A program made the translations under genes and the position numbers. Positions 35,832 through 48,452 of a DNA stretch of 64,000 bases are shown in pieces. Numbering within the stretch: the first letter of the stretch is position 1; every line of letters begins with the position of its first letter. Origin of the DNA: Angiostrongylus vasorum (Eukaryota; Nematoda; Chromadorea; Rhabditida; Metastrongylidae). Under the pieces are notes generated by a model that was not told the origin of the DNA, searched no databases, and saw nothing but the letters and a program-made list of their open reading frames with translations. Where the stretch lies: the NCBI GenBank assembly GCA_018806985.1, contig JADANN010000144.1, forward strand, positions 820,501 to 884,500. The letters are read 5' to 3'.

Positions 35832-36544
35832 CTCACGTCGACGATAGAATCGTTGCATAATACCGAAATTCTGGTTGTAAATATTTTAGAAAAATACCTG
35901 GTTGTGAAGTTGCTATAGGATTCAGATAGGATCTTTACGTACTAAACTGAGACGCGTTAGCTGTCCAGATCCTCCATGAACGTTTTTTGTTCTATCTGAA
36001 TTGGAGAGATTTTTAAAGTCGGTGGAAAAGATGGAGCGTCATCTTATTTTCTCTAGATATTTCAGTGAGTCCCGTGTTCATGTGGGTAATGCGATCCATG
36101 GATTCACTTTTTTCTCTAATCTATTGTGGATAACTTGTAGATCACTTTTTAGATAACAAACTTCAAGCAGATCGGACAGATGTAGATTTTGACTTCTATT
36201 CAGTAACACGGTCGCACCGTATTCCAATTTAATTGTATACCGAAGAGCAAATAAAAAAGGAGGGAAAAAATTCCCTAACAGTGTTTAATCTGACTAAAAG
36301 CCAATGCGCCAGCCTGAAAGGATACATGGGAATAGTGTTCATTCACGAAGGTAAATGAGTTATTAAATTGCTAAGTGAACAGCAACGATGAAATGAAATG
36401 GAAAGGTGGACATCAATCTCAAAAGTGCTCCGCTTAACTATCCTTAAGTAACTATTTTAAGTACAAACTGAGCGTTTCCAGTTAACACTCCTTCTGACGC
36501 GTCTTCTAGACCATGATGCTTAAATATAGATCCACTTCGCGTAA

Positions 36545-36770
36545 ATAAATTTTACAGACATAATGATGCTGAGATGTTTGCAAAACTCCGGACCTTAGGT
36601 GTCTGCGATGGGGAACGAACGCGCTATTAGCCTTTCCAGGGGGCTAACGCGTTCACCACCACACCATGCAAGTCCCTAATTTCGCCTTTCTCTTAGCCGT
36701 GTTATTAACTTATAGTTGCTATCAGCAATCACTCTTACCTGCCGTTAAAAAAAAGAGTAGGCAGTAAATA
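36545..36770 (-). repeat. SINE-B copy
   Basis: On its right an additional tail CTGCCGTTAAAAAAAAGAGT followed by AGGCAGTAAATAAAAA belongs to a neighbouring plus-strand unit. Confidence 0.6.
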
Positions 36771-36884
36771 AAAAGTGACTATATTGTGATTTACGCCAAA
36801 GATTCAGTTTAACTAGGTTCGATGCCGATTTGTGCTCCCCAGATTAATACTGTTGACGGGTGACTGCTGATAGCACCTATAAGT

Positions 36885-37040
36885 CAATAACACGGCTGAA
36901 ACAAAAAGCAAAACGAAGGATTTGCATGGTGTGGTGGTGAACACGTTAGTTCACGGAAAGGGTAATGTCGTGTTCAATTCCCACCGCAGACACCAGTCGT
37001 TCGGAGTTCTGTAAATATCGCCGCATCATTGTAGTTATAT
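36885..37040 (+). repeat. SINE-B copy followed by an AT microsatellite
   Basis: Its 3' end runs straight into the (AT)n tract at 37.05 kb, suggesting the microsatellite grew from the SINE tail. Confidence 0.6.
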
Positions 37041-37047
37041 ATGTACA

Positions 37048-37090
<43 letters not shown>

Positions 37091-37110
37091 ATAGATATAT
37101 ATAGATATAT
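37048..37110. repeat. (AT)n microsatellite
   Basis: About 17 uninterrupted AT units followed by imperfect AT/GT text. Confidence 0.9.
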
Positions 37111-37840
37111 ATATTTATTTATGTGCGTATATATACGTTAGTAAATGAAATGGTAATAAAGCAGTCATTCCAAAGCAATGTTTTGCAACTACGGCAGCTA
37201 GAAGCAATTTGACGATAAATGTATCTGGTGTTTACAGGAAGTCGTGAAACGTTTCATTTGTTGATAAGAATATCTATAAAAATATACTTCTGTATTCAAC
37301 ACTTAGAGAGGTTTATTTGTTATGATGGCATTCTGTCGGACGGTACCAAGCAATTTAAGGACATTCCGATACTGTTTGTGTTTGTCACTTAGTGAATGGG
37401 TTTTTTCACAACGGAAAAAAAATTGTCTGCTACATTTCAGTGTCATCTTCATTGAAACGATTCAACTCAACCCAAGCAACAGTATGTTCCTCCTGTTTCC
37501 TTGTGACCGTTTCTTTTTAACTGAAAAAAGAGTTAACAAGAAGTGGCTAGATTCTATAACAAGACAATCCATAGTTCATTTCGATCTTCAAAGGTGGCTT
37601 AAAATTGGGCTGTCAGCTTTACGTCAATACAGAGTACCGGCTTCGGGATTCAGTAATTCGTTTGGTTCGTGTCCGTGAAAACTATGTCTGAATATTGAAC
37701 ATCATAGAATATTTTTGCTTATTTTAGTCCCGTAAACTTCTCCAGAATAGTATAAAATGCTTGAATGACATATCGTTATTTATGAGAAAAACTTTTTCCT
37801 TTGATGCCTTGGTGTCACGCAATGTGGTCCATGGCCGTGG

Positions 37841-38110
37841 GTGCGTGTGGCGCAGTGGTTGGAGGCGCCACTTCGACACACATGGAATCGATCCCCGCGC
37901 CTATCGCCCACCGAGCCTTCCATCCCTCCGGGGTGGGCAAATTGGTACCAGACTTGTCTGGGAGGATAGTAGCGCTGGTTCGATGCATCGGTAGGCCACT
38001 GCGAGTCATTGCAAAGGCCAGATATGCATTCAGTCACCTCCAACGACACAACGAAGTCGAATGCAGTGCGCATCCTTCAGGGGGTTGATCAACGCCGAGA
38101 GCCTTATCAT
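37841..38110 (+). repeat. SINE-A copy upstream of threonine dehydratase
   Basis: Intact head GTGTGGCGCAGTGGTTGGAG and intact tail; about 130 bp before the first recognised dehydratase exon. Confidence 0.7.
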
Positions 38111-38240
38111 TTATTTATTTTTATCCCCAGTGTTACATCCGTGGACATATGCATTATTTCTGTTATGTGATACATTTAATTATGAACTACGAAATCAAGA
38201 TGAGATTCATAGAGTTCGGCGTTCTCTACATTATCTTTAG

Positions 38241-41200
38241 CCAGAGATCGAGGATCCATGTTGCGATCCAGCTAATCCGAAAGAATTAACCTATCATCAA
38301 ATCTCAGTTGCTCATCATAAAATTAAGATAAGTCTTGACTAGTATAAACACCACTTTTATTGGAAGACATGAGAAATTATTTCCTACATATTTCCATTGC
38401 AATCAGGAGTGGTTCGTACAAATTGTCGATATTCGCGAAGCCTTTCAAAAATAAGTGGTTGTGAAGTCTTTATAAAAATGGAAGTGAATCAGGTCAGTGT
38501 AGCTTCGAACATTTAGCTGTCTTTCATTTGACGTCAATGCATGAAATAAGAGCCCACAGGCCGAGAGATAGGTAATAAGGTGACGCAGCTATGTGATAGG
38601 ACTAAACTGTCAACAGCTAGTAAGTTATAGATGTTGGTAGGTAGGCGCGGCCATGTTTGATTGAAATGATAAGGTGTAGGGTCTGATTTCGTCTCCTGCT
38701 ATCAGCTAGCTAAGAAAAGCTCACGTAATACACCACACTGTGATGTAATGTTATTATTAAGGATACTGGCAGCTTCAAAGAAAGAGGTGGACGATATGCT
38801 TTAATGAATCTAACGGATGACGAGAAGAACAACGGGGTAATAAGAAATGTGGATTTAATGACTTTTTTTTCTTACACATACCCAAACTACAACGCGAGAT
38901 CAGAGCTCATGAAACCTAAGCTTGTGAATTTTTTGGAGTCAGCCTCTGCTAAGACTCATGGGGGTGAAAGTGACTTGAATTGTTCCGTCTTGATAAAAAG
39001 TGTGCTTGTAAAACAATGATGATAGTCGAAACTAACCCGGTTCGGGTTGGCACACTTGGATCTCGTTCATGCACAGCTTATACGGTGGTAGAACATATTT
39101 TCAACCATGAATTTGTTGAATAATGAGTTCCACGGCGGATATTGTGTTGTAACTATTTTCTATTATCCAGTCAGGAAAAAAGGCTACGATTTTTTTCGTT
39201 GTTGTAGATTTAAGATGTAAGATGCCATGTAGGTTTTGATGAGCTTGGCCACAAGCTGACTCGTTCTCATGCTAACGGCCCAACGAGTATAGTAAGAAGC
39301 TGTATAGTAAAAAGCTTGCTGTTATTTACGTCACGAAGCCTTAGCACAACCATGAAATTTTGCTGTTGAATCTACGTTTTGCTTAGATTGCCAAATTACC
39401 GTATAACTCCTCTGTGAATGACGTTTTATATAAAAGAAGGGCGGTAAGACGACTAGCATGTGATATATGACAAAGTTCTTCAATTGAAAGCAAAAACCAG
39501 TCACTTGAGATGCTAGAAGTATCATTAGATGTCTTAATGTTCTAAAGACGTACTTAGGGAGTAGTTAACCTTCAGGTCTATGCAGCATCGGCTGGCAACC
39601 ATGCTCAAGCGCTTGCACATCATGGAAAACATCTAGGTGTCCCAGTGACTGTAGTGATGCCTCGTCATGCTCCTTTGATGAAAATCGCAAAATGTCGAGA
39701 ACTCGGAGCAAATGTGCATGTTGAGGTACGCAACCCTTTTGATACAATAACGACATAGATATGTACTTTTCGTCCAGCTTTCAAAAATGGCATAAATCAG
39801 AACCCTTGACGTTATCGGTAGTGCTTCAATGTTCTTCTTTTCTTTGATAGCATTTAGCTAACTCTATATTATGTCTTTAATATCAAACAGAAAATAGTGA
39901 TTGTGTTAGGTTCCCGTAAAATGGCGTTGTTTATGACGAATTCATCAAAGAAGAACAAGTTATGGGTCGATTGGGATGGACGTTTTTTCTACTGCGGTGG
40001 TCTGATGAGCTCTCTCAGAACTATTTGCTTCATAAATACAGAAAGGCTTCTTTGCATAGACATAGTCTATTAACTTGTAACGCAATGTGTACAATCTTCC
40101 ATATTCACGGAAATGTGCCGGTACACGGTTTTTATAAGGAGCATGTAGCTCAATAGTTAGAGGTGATTTGCAATACACAGTCGGTAGTCGCTAGTTCGAC
40201 CACGTGCGCAGGGCTCATCAATTCCCCAACCCCGTCCTTGGATTGATAGCAGATTTGTATGGAACGATAAAAACAGTGAGTTGATGAACCGGTCCATAAT
40301 GTAACTGTCATGGATTGATCAACGCCGAATGCGTTGTCCTTTATCCTTCTCACGGTGTTCATAAAATCTCATCCACAATCATGATACATTTCGATATAGT
40401 CGAAGCCATTCTGTTCTGGCCATACAGGAATTGACAACTGCTTCAGGGGGAAAGATGTATCAGTTTCACGTGAAATCGCTCTAAAACTTGCTAAGGAAAA
40501 GAGGAGGAAAATATATTAACGGTTATGATCATATTGATATACTAGCCGGTGCTGGAACAGTAGCTGTCGAGATCTTTGATCAGGTTTGTGTTTACGTAAC
40601 GATGTTTCTGCTAATTGATTATTGCGATAGAAGCTACTTTTTTGTAAATCGATGACAAATAAGAAAAAATGGCCAATATAGGAAGCATAGGTAGAGAAAT
40701 CGTTCCACGCTGTGAAATCGGCACTGGGGATCGCCACTGTGTTGTGCTGAATGTGAACGCTAAGGTCTTAAGCTCCATATTCGTTGAATTAGAGGTAACA
40801 GATTTGATGGCAAAAGGCAGAACACTGATCTGTACGACAGCTGGTCCCCCTATATCATTGTGACCGCAGGGACGTCTCAGTCACTCGAGAAGTACATTTT
40901 TCCGGTTGAGTTTTAGTCAACAATGAATTTTACCTTTATTTTGATGTATTGTTCCCCGTTGTCGTTGAACGCAACAACATGCTCTCTATAGAAGTCTTTT
41001 TAGGGGAGCAGCGGCTGGTGTGGCTCCCATAAGTTTCATAGCGAGAGTCGCAACAAAATGTCGTCCTTTCGAGCAAAGAAAAAACGAAATCAGAAATTTT
41101 GGCGCGAACTTTTAATGCGCTATTTTTGCGCGGGCTAATTCTGCATACTCAATACCCACCCCTAAAGGGACCTTCATCGTTGCGAAGTACTTTCAGGTTA

Positions 41201-43967
41201 ACGATGTCGATGCGATTCTGGTGCCTGCCGGTGGTGGTGGATTAATAGCTGGTGTCTGTGTAGCGACTAAAGCCTTATCGCCGAGCACGAAAGTAATTGG
41301 CCTGGTGTCTGAAAGTTGTCCATCTTTGCTCGTAAGTCTTTATAGTTGGGATTCGTGACGCATTATCCTTTTAATTACGGATATAAAAACGTGAAGTTAA
41401 AATTCTATAAAAAGGCATAATAATTGACGCAGAGAGTTCAAGTTTGCTTTTTGCTACCTTTTGCTACTTTATTGGAACTGAGTGGATTCACTTCATGTAG
41501 TAGGCCCATGCTCAGGTTTTCTTAAGAATAGTTTTCACACATCCTTGACAGAAACATTCTGTTGCCGTTCCAAAATATGATTTTATTTCGATGATAAATG
41601 CTATAAATACTAATTTCTAAACTTTTTATTTACCGCCTGTTCTTTCTTCATGGTTCAGTGCTATGTGAAAAACAATAGGAGTGAAAAAGAGAAAAGAGTA
41701 CCACAGAGTAAAAAAAGACTGAATGAGAGCAAAGCAAGGATAGTGGTCGGTGTAGTGGAAAGCACATGAGCCTCCGGGGAGTGTAATCGTGGGTTCGAAG
41801 ATCAACTGAGGTTCCGAATTTTGCTCATATCTCAACGTCCTTATTGTTGTTATAAATATTATTTTGAGTACCAAATTCCTATGTGGAGCTTCTTCGTTTT
41901 AGAAATCGTTGGAAGCTGGGAAGCCAGTGTTCACTAAATGTGGTTCAACTTTAGCAGACGGTCTTGCTGTGCCACTAGTTGGATGTAACGCATTCCACTC
42001 GTTAAAAGGTTAATTCGTAACGAGAAATATCTACTTGTAGAAACGTTTTCGCCTAATATATTTATTATATTAAGAACAGATCTTCAAAATATTTGTGAAA
42101 AGAACAGGGAAATTTTCTACACTAATGAATGGTTATCACTTACAGTAAGCCTATTCATTCTTATGTAAAGCTGCAAAGAATAACCTGTCAAACCTTTTCA
42201 TCATCATCTAAAGCGGTGAACAGTGAACTGTATCTCGACCTGTGGCGAGAGCCGCCAGCTCTAATTCTACGTCTAACTTAACCAACAACAGTGTTTGATT
42301 CGACGCTGCTAAATCTCTTTCGTCGTTGCTTCCCAAACAATTCATACAGCACTATCTCCGTTGGAGATTGGTCGAGCACCACTCTTTTTCAAAACAAGGG
42401 CAATATTTGGGAAGCTGAAGCTCCAACTAGTAACCCGACAGGAAGTTAATGGAATTTCCTTTGGGGACCCTGTATGGACGAACCAGGTATTTTTTGAAGA
42501 ATGTCACGTGGATTGTGAGAGCTCGAAGGGAAATGTGTTCTATCAATTTCCCTCTAGCTTTGGAAATGGCTCTTAATGTTCTAGACCGCCAGAAATGAAA
42601 ACCAACATGATCATTTGCACTGATGATCATTTATCTCTTAATAAATTCATTCGAAGCTTTTCTTGCTTGTCATTTCATTTTTAATGTCGCCTCGTTATAA
42701 GTGTTTTTATGAGATGTAAACTCTTGATATTAGATTTGTCTTGTTTTCAAGGCGATACTCTACACAATTCACACCGATTACTGTTGGTCTGGAGCCACAT
42801 TAAGTTCTTTAGATAATGTTCATAATGTAATTCCTGTAAAAGAGAAGGATATAGCTGTAGGTATATTACGACTACTTGAGACGGAAAAGGTACGTACGTT
42901 TAGAAGTATGACAAATATCTGAAACTGTACTTTTGAAGACACTGAGAACTGTTACCTATAGGTAGATGGTTCTTTTCTTCTCATTTTTGAAAGGAAAGGA
43001 AAGTTTGCTTTGGGGGCCATAATATTGCTGGACTTGTTACAGCCCTCTTTAGTGATTCTTTGAAGACCTGGACACCCTTAAAATTCGACATGAATAGATT
43101 TCTATCGCTACTCAAAGGGTCGTTTGCGCCAACACAAGTTGATATCAACTTATTGCGAGTGCGCCGAAAAATAAAGCATGAATTGCGTCCGCCACACAGA
43201 TTTAGGCGTCGTACTCTAAGTGCTAAGCAATCAGATTTTATGCAGCGCTCAGTTACTTGTACTGGGTAATGTCATAACTTAGGATATAGTTAGTTATTGT
43301 GATGCTTATCTACTCAGGATGTTGTTGTAGATATGAGGTGCGGTTGTTAAACGTGCCCTCCACTGTACACGCGGTCGTTTGTCTGATTCCCGCGGTCGGA
43401 AATAACCATACTGCTATTCACCTAGGGTAAACAAAGATTGGTACCAGACTTACCTGGGAGAATGCAAACACCGGTTTGATTTATCAGTAATCCTCCGCAA
43501 ATCACTGAATGGTATAAATACGCGTTCAATTACTGCTACGATTCTGAACGATGCCGAATAAATGGTGAATCCCTCAGGGGCTCAGCAACGTCGAATACTT
43601 TATCCCTTATGTTCTACTGTTACCAAAGATCTTAAGGTAGTCGCCGAAGGAGCAGGTGCGATTGGACCGGCAGCACTGATAGCTGGAAGTCTCAAAGAAC
43701 TATTGGGCAAGAAAGTCGTCTGTATCCTCTCTGGTGGTAACATTGATTCAACAGTTCTTGGAAGATGCATCGAAAAAGGTGAGAATCGTGAGTAGGTTTC
43801 TACTTATGACTTAACTTTTTCCCACTCATCCACCGAGGTTTCCAGGGTTAGCTGTCGATCATCGACTTATTCGTATTGATGTGATTCTTTCCGACCGTCC
43901 TGGTGGCCTTTCCGAGTTTGCACAGATGATTTCCAACATGGGTGCCAGTGTTAAAGATATGGCATTG
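38241..43967 (+). CDS. L-threonine dehydratase (both ends incomplete)
   Basis: PLP enzyme deaminating threonine/serine. Exons read: 38241-38331, 38407-38492, 38762-38836, 39576-39725, 40447-40583, 41197-41331, 41903-42008, 42813-42889, 43637-43778, 43846-43967. Motifs in order: KELTYHQISVAHHKIK, VVRTNCRYSRSLSKISG, DTGSFKERGG (the Lys binds PLP), AASAGNHAQALAHHGKHLGV, INGYDHIDILAGAGTVAVEI, ILVPAGGGGLIAGV (phosphate-binding glycines), LADGLAVP, VVAEGAGAIGPAAL, and an ACT-like start SDRPGGLSEFAQMI. The fifth listed exon needs two single-base deletions to stay in frame. The initiating exon and the last exon after 43967 were not found. Serine racemase is a relative, but the C-terminal ACT-like part favours threonine dehydratase. 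SINE-A and SINE-C copies sit in introns. Confidence 0.85.
40139..40345 (+). repeat. SINE-A copy, diverged, in a dehydratase intron
   Basis: Head GCATGTAGCTCAATAGTTAG and end GATCAACGCCGAATGCG are recognisable; the middle is shortened. Confidence 0.55.
41735..41860 (+). repeat. SINE-C copy in a dehydratase intron
   Basis: GTCGGTGTAGTGGAAAGCAC and CGTGGGTTCGAAGATC; ends about 40 bp before the exon at 41903. Confidence 0.6.
43336..43608 (+). repeat. SINE-A copy ending just before a dehydratase exon
   Basis: Ends about 28 bp before the exon at 43637, so the SINE lies next to the 3' splice region of that intron. Confidence 0.6.
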
Positions 43968-44109
43968 GTCTGTATCGTTACTATCGTCGTTAATATTATT
44001 TTTTATTACATTTACAAGATATATATCATATATGCTTACTTAGATACTTGTATGCCTCATCTTCACTGGTTGTGCAGGCTCTCGAATAATTTCCATTTGA
44101 TCGGACATT

Positions 44110-44275
44110 TGCTGGTTTTAACAATCTCAGGCAGTCGCCGCCGTTGTGGATCAGGGGGAGATTAGCAAACATGCAACTAATTTGACACCAGGACAATAGT
44201 CGATCCTAGTATTGGTTCACTCTTAGCTGGACTTCCTGATGGAAAAGCCGGACTCCTTCTTAGCTTGGGAGACCT
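44110..44275 (+). repeat. R4 fragment
   Basis: Only the central blocks remain (CAGGCAGTCGCCGCCGTTGT to CTTCTTAGCTTGGGAGACC), cut by a SINE-A fragment. Confidence 0.6.
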
Positions 44276-44276
44276 T

Positions 44277-44450
44277 GAGGTGGCGAATGCATAGTTGGCC
44301 TATACATTGATTCGCAGTGGCCTACGGATGCTGATATCCTCCCAGACAGTTTGGTACTAATTTGCCGACCCCCAGAGGGATGGAAGACTTGGTGAGCCTA
44401 AGGCGTAGGATCCATCCCATATGTAATGTATGGCGCCTCGTACCACTACA
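44277..44450 (-). repeat. Truncated SINE-A copy
   Basis: Only the middle and head remain, next to a long (AT)n tract. Confidence 0.55.
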
Positions 44451-44456
44451 TACCCC

Positions 44457-44458
<2 letters not shown>

Positions 44459-44529
<71 letters not shown>
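44459..44529. repeat. (AT)n microsatellite, about 35 units
   Basis: Longest AT tract of the window. Confidence 0.95.
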
Positions 44530-44534
<5 letters not shown>

Positions 44535-44539
44535 TATAC

Positions 44540-44895
44540 CACCCGCATTCATATCTACTGTGTGGATGCCGGCACTTCTCATATTCGATTCATTTCCTCG
44601 CATCCATCATCCACGAAGGTCTTCCAAGTTTTATGTGTGGCTTCGGCTGCTGCTTGAGGATTTTCATTTCATCTTTGAAGTCGTAGAATGCTAGCAGAGT
44701 CCATTCTCACTAGAGTCCTGAGATAGCCGGGCTGGAGCGTTCCCAGTTGAATTGCAGAGAGTGATTTTTTCTCCAGACAAGTCCGGCACCAATTTCCCGA
44801 CCTAAGAGAGATGAGAGGCTTGGTGAGCCTAAGGCGGGATCGAACCTGCACCGTGTTCGTGATGACCAACATCACTACCGTTGTGCTATCCTCCC
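44540..44895 (-). repeat. SINE-D copy between two AT tracts
   Basis: Its 3' end touches the (AT)n at 44.46-44.53 kb and its head ends near the (AT)n at 44.9 kb. Confidence 0.6.
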
Positions 44896-44901
44896 CTATT
44901 T

Positions 44902-44911
44902 ATACATATAT

Positions 44912-44942
<31 letters not shown>

Positions 44943-44950
44943 TGTATATA

Positions 44951-45000
<50 letters not shown>
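44902..45000. repeat. Imperfect (AT)n microsatellite
   Basis: AT units with occasional C and G, then about 23 pure units. Confidence 0.9.
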
Positions 45001-45003
<3 letters not shown>

Positions 45004-45127
45004 ATCTTCTAGTTCCTACAGAATGTCACTTTCAATGCTGTATGAATTAGGTTCAACTATTTTAATATCTCACTGTATCGCATCTTTTTAAATAATAACG
45101 TATAACGTTTACTTAAAATATGTAGCA

Positions 45128-45465
45128 GAGGTGGGTAGCCTAGTAGTGGAACGCCGTTCATCACGAGCACGGTGATGGTTCTACCCAGTACCGAGTTTTT
45201 CTAAGCCTGTAATTCCTCGATATTAGTATCACACTTGCTCGGAATTTGTTCACTTTCTCCATTTAAAGTATAAACGCTGTACACAGCTATCTCAGGATGC
45301 CAGCGAGAATCAACTCGACCAGTATTCAGCAGATTTCATAAAGAAGACCAAAATTTCAAGGAACATCTAAACTCATGTGCGAAAAGTTCGAAGAAATCAC
45401 AAATTGCCGGGATTCGCATAATAGATGTGAAGATGGGTCGCACAAAATAAAAGGAGAAGTAATGA
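45128..45465 (+). repeat. SINE-D copy
   Basis: Head GGTGGGTAGCCTAGTAGTGG; end AGATGTGAAGATGGGTCGCA followed by AATAAA. Confidence 0.6.
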
Positions 45466-45729
45466 AATACTTGGACTGCTTAGGGGAAATGAGGAAACGA
45501 CGTGTAACTTCAAAGAAATGTTAAATGGCCAAGTCCTTTATTAGTAGATTTTAGGAAAGAGCTTTTCATCGGAGTGACGCATTCACTGTGAATTGTAGCG
45601 TAGTAGCGGAGACTCGCGACGAAGAACATGCAGTAGAACTTGGTCAAACACTCTACAAAAGGTTTACTCTGCCACATTTCTCTAATCGCACTTCAAAATA
45701 GTAGCAGCACTAGAATTGCAATGTGTAGT

Positions 45730-45990
45730 TCTACTTACTGTCTAATTTTTGACGGCATGATAGTATGTGAAGTGCAACCATAATGATGCCGAGGTATTTG
45801 CAAAAACGTTGCCATCAGTAAGCTGGGAAAAACTGTTGGAGAGAAAAGGAAATCAAAAGCCTCAGTGGTGCAACGGGTAACACGTGAGCCAACGGAAAGT
45901 ATAATAGCGGGTCCGACTCTGGCCTGGGGTCTGAGTTTTGCAAATATCTCTGCATCATTGAGGTTGCATTTCACATAGCACTAGAATTAG
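45730..45990 (+). repeat. SINE-C copy fused to a tail of opposite sense
   Basis: Left part is a minus-strand tail (GACGGCATGATAGTATGTGA); right part is a plus-strand head CCTCAGTGGTGCAACGGGTA with its own tail. Confidence 0.55.
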
Positions 45991-46737
45991 TTTGGCGGTC
46001 AGTAATAAGATTAGAAACTTCCACAGATGATACGAAAAATGTTTGAAGGTGGACGATGCTGATAATAATAAAATTTATCAGTTTAAACGTCATACTTGGC
46101 TTTAAATCTGATCCTCCTCTATAGTTAAGCCTCAGGTTGTTGAAAAACCTCTGAAGCCTGCGTTAGAAATGGTCATATATTAACAGTGATAAATTTGTTA
46201 CCATATCAGACAACCATCGGAACCTCAGGGATGATTGGTTATAACTCATTGATAAAAATTCGGCATATCCGGTACCTAGCGATCTTTGAGGATAGTCTGA
46301 CGATTATATAAAAATATTTGTAAATGTCGTAGGTATTATCCCTCTAAGAACATATAACAAGAACATATAACGTTTCAGATATGGGCCGGACTGCACAGTC
46401 TCGACATTCCACGGTCCTTTAGTAAGCAGGACGCAGTAATTTCATCTTCGCAAATAATTTTGTGCGATCATAAAGATTTTTTTGTCAAAATTCAATGGAT
46501 TTAAAACGAAGCCTCCTGTACTTATTGGAGTGTCTCTATTTGGTGTTATATTTAAAAAATTTCATTGTGTGCTGGTCAACAAAATAACTTGCTATTTAGG
46601 GAGCTGTTTCCTTTAAATAAACGGCTGAAGTTTGGCTGAAAAAAAGCTAAACACCAGAACAGTGTCCAGTCCTTTCAGGAAAAGTGAAGTCATCTTGCAC
46701 GGAACCTTCTAAGAATTATTGTTCAACAGTTTTTTCC

Positions 46738-47105
46738 CAGGCCGACGGCTAGAGTTTAGTAGTGATGCCTATCATCACCATCACGGTTCTGGTCCAATCC
46801 CGGCCTTGTTCAACAAGCCTCTTATTCGGGATTTAGAAATTGTTACCAGAATTGTTTGAGAAGAAGTTGCATTCTACAATCTAAGTGAGAGCGCTCCATC
46901 CTCGCTATTTCGGGACTCTAGGAAGAATTGACTCGACCAGCATTCAACGACACTTGACGAAAGATAAATCCTTAAGCAGCAGCCGAATCCGCACACAAAA
47001 ACTTGGAAGGTCTTCGTTTATGATGGGTTCGAGGAAAAGAATCGAAGGCACAGATCCGCTCAGTAGATGTGGAAAACAGGTCGAGCAAAATAATATAACA
47101 TAAAA
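46738..47105 (+). repeat. SINE-D copy
   Basis: Full-length type, its A-rich end abuts a SINE-A copy. Confidence 0.6.
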
Positions 47106-47130
47106 CTTCCCCTAAAGGATAAAAAGAATA

Positions 47131-47390
47131 AAGCTCTCGGCATTGATCAATTCCTGAAAGATGCGCTATGCATCTGACTTCATTAAGAACCGTTGGAGGA
47201 TTGAGTGCAGAACTGGTTTTACAATGACTCGCTGTGGCCTACCGATGTATCGAGCCAGTGCTGATATCTTCCCAAACAAGTCTGGGACTGATTTTCCGAC
47301 CCTGGAGAGATGGAGAGCTTGTTGAGCCTGGACGATCGATCTCAAGTGTATTGCAGGGCGCCTCACACCACTGCGCTGTAACGACACCCT
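47131..47390 (-). repeat. SINE-A copy following a SINE-D
   Basis: Begins right after the 3' end of the SINE-D copy at 46.74-47.10 kb. Confidence 0.65.
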
Positions 47391-47994
47391 CACACGTGCC
47401 TATAAAACACTACGTAGCATAGGGATTTATCTAGACGCATAGTTTTTTTGTGACAGAGACGAGCGACGTCCTCTGATTTCTCGCTGCGCACGATCTGAAT
47501 TAAGTATGCTTTGCATCGTCCATATTGTCATTTCAAGGCAATCACACATCTTTTTCTATTCCCCTTTATGTCATATGTGTCATTCTTTTCCATGCTTCTT
47601 TCTATATTTTATGACATATCCAACGTGTGATGAGGAAGCTCGTTCCGTATCCAACTCTGACTAATCAAATCGCAAGGAGCAGGCCACTCACCAATTCGTA
47701 AAGGGTAGCCGTTGCTTGTAGTGAAGATCAGGGATGCTCTGGCACGCTTACACGAAAATCCCTAAAGAAATGCTGCCCGGTACATCTAACATATCGATAG
47801 AACAGCAGATTACGGATCCGCACGTCGGATCCGAAGCAACAAGAGCGCACGGAACTATTTACTCAAATAACACACGAAAAAATATCGGAACGAATTCTAC
47901 AAGTGACGGCATGGTAGTTGAACAAACGGTATTTAATTATACTATGTATCTATCTTACCTAAACCAATACCAGGATCGGGAAAGCACGTAAAAC

Positions 47995-48165
47995 GGCTTT
48001 GAGGAAGGCGATACTGCCGAAACGTCAGCTACTGTTGTGCTGTATGTCTGTTTTTTGTATGGAAGTAAACGTATGTTTTACAACCTCGCGATTGCTGAGA
48101 GAGAAAACGAAGAATTTATAACCCAGTGCCGAGGTTAATAGAAAGTTGATCTTGGGAACAGTTCA
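47995..48165. repeat. Half of a foldback family element
   Basis: Contains GCGATACTGCCGAAACGTCA, GGAAGTAAACGTATG and ACAACCTCGCGATTGCTGAG, each matching the arms at 3.1 and 33.9 kb. Confidence 0.6.
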
Positions 48166-48178
48166 CAATCGCCGCTCA

Positions 48179-48452
48179 TGTGAGGAAGTGATTTGAAGTG
48201 CCCTGTAGTATACACTTTGTTATTGGTTCCATCTCGCGGTACGCGCTCACCAAATTGCCGAGCCCTTAGGGATCGGTAAATAGGTAGAAGCACTGTCTGG
48301 AAGGTTAGCAGCACCGACTCGATACATCGGTAGGCCACCGCAAGTGACTGTATAGCGTAGATATGCATTTAATCACCTAAACGGTGTTTAATGAAGTCGA
48401 ATGCTTGGCATATTCCTCAGCGATTGGCCAACGCCGGAAGTTTTATCCTTTC
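48179..48452 (+). repeat. SINE-A copy next to a foldback fragment
   Basis: Head is degraded; the tail CCAACGCCGGAAGTTTTATCC is clear. Confidence 0.6.

Larger units (their letters stand above)
33064..38240. other. Intergenic region between coq-6 and threonine dehydratase
   Basis: Holds a large foldback (33.95-34.58 kb), a SINE-A copy (35.23-35.49 kb), a possible minus-strand exon pair (35.54-35.83 kb), two SINE-B copies (36.5-37.04 kb), an AT microsatellite and another SINE-A (37.84-38.11 kb). The first exon of threonine dehydratase should be in the right part but I could not place it. The 118-codon frame at 37322-37678 resembles nothing known to me. Confidence 0.5.

Noticed and set aside
37322..37678. 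118-codon plus-strand frame before threonine dehydratase
   Set aside because: Considered as the missing first exon, but it contains no family motif and has no matching donor phase.
42361..42576. 71-codon plus-strand frame
   Set aside because: Lies in a dehydratase intron and resembles nothing; a minus-strand frame of similar length overlaps it.
44322..44694. Long frames of alternating Ile and Tyr on both strands
   Set aside because: They are translations of the (AT)n microsatellite with R4, SINE-A and SINE-D text at the sides.
47734..47991. 85-codon plus-strand frame
   Set aside because: Thr/Asn-rich, no homology recognised, flanked by repeats; not enough to call a gene.
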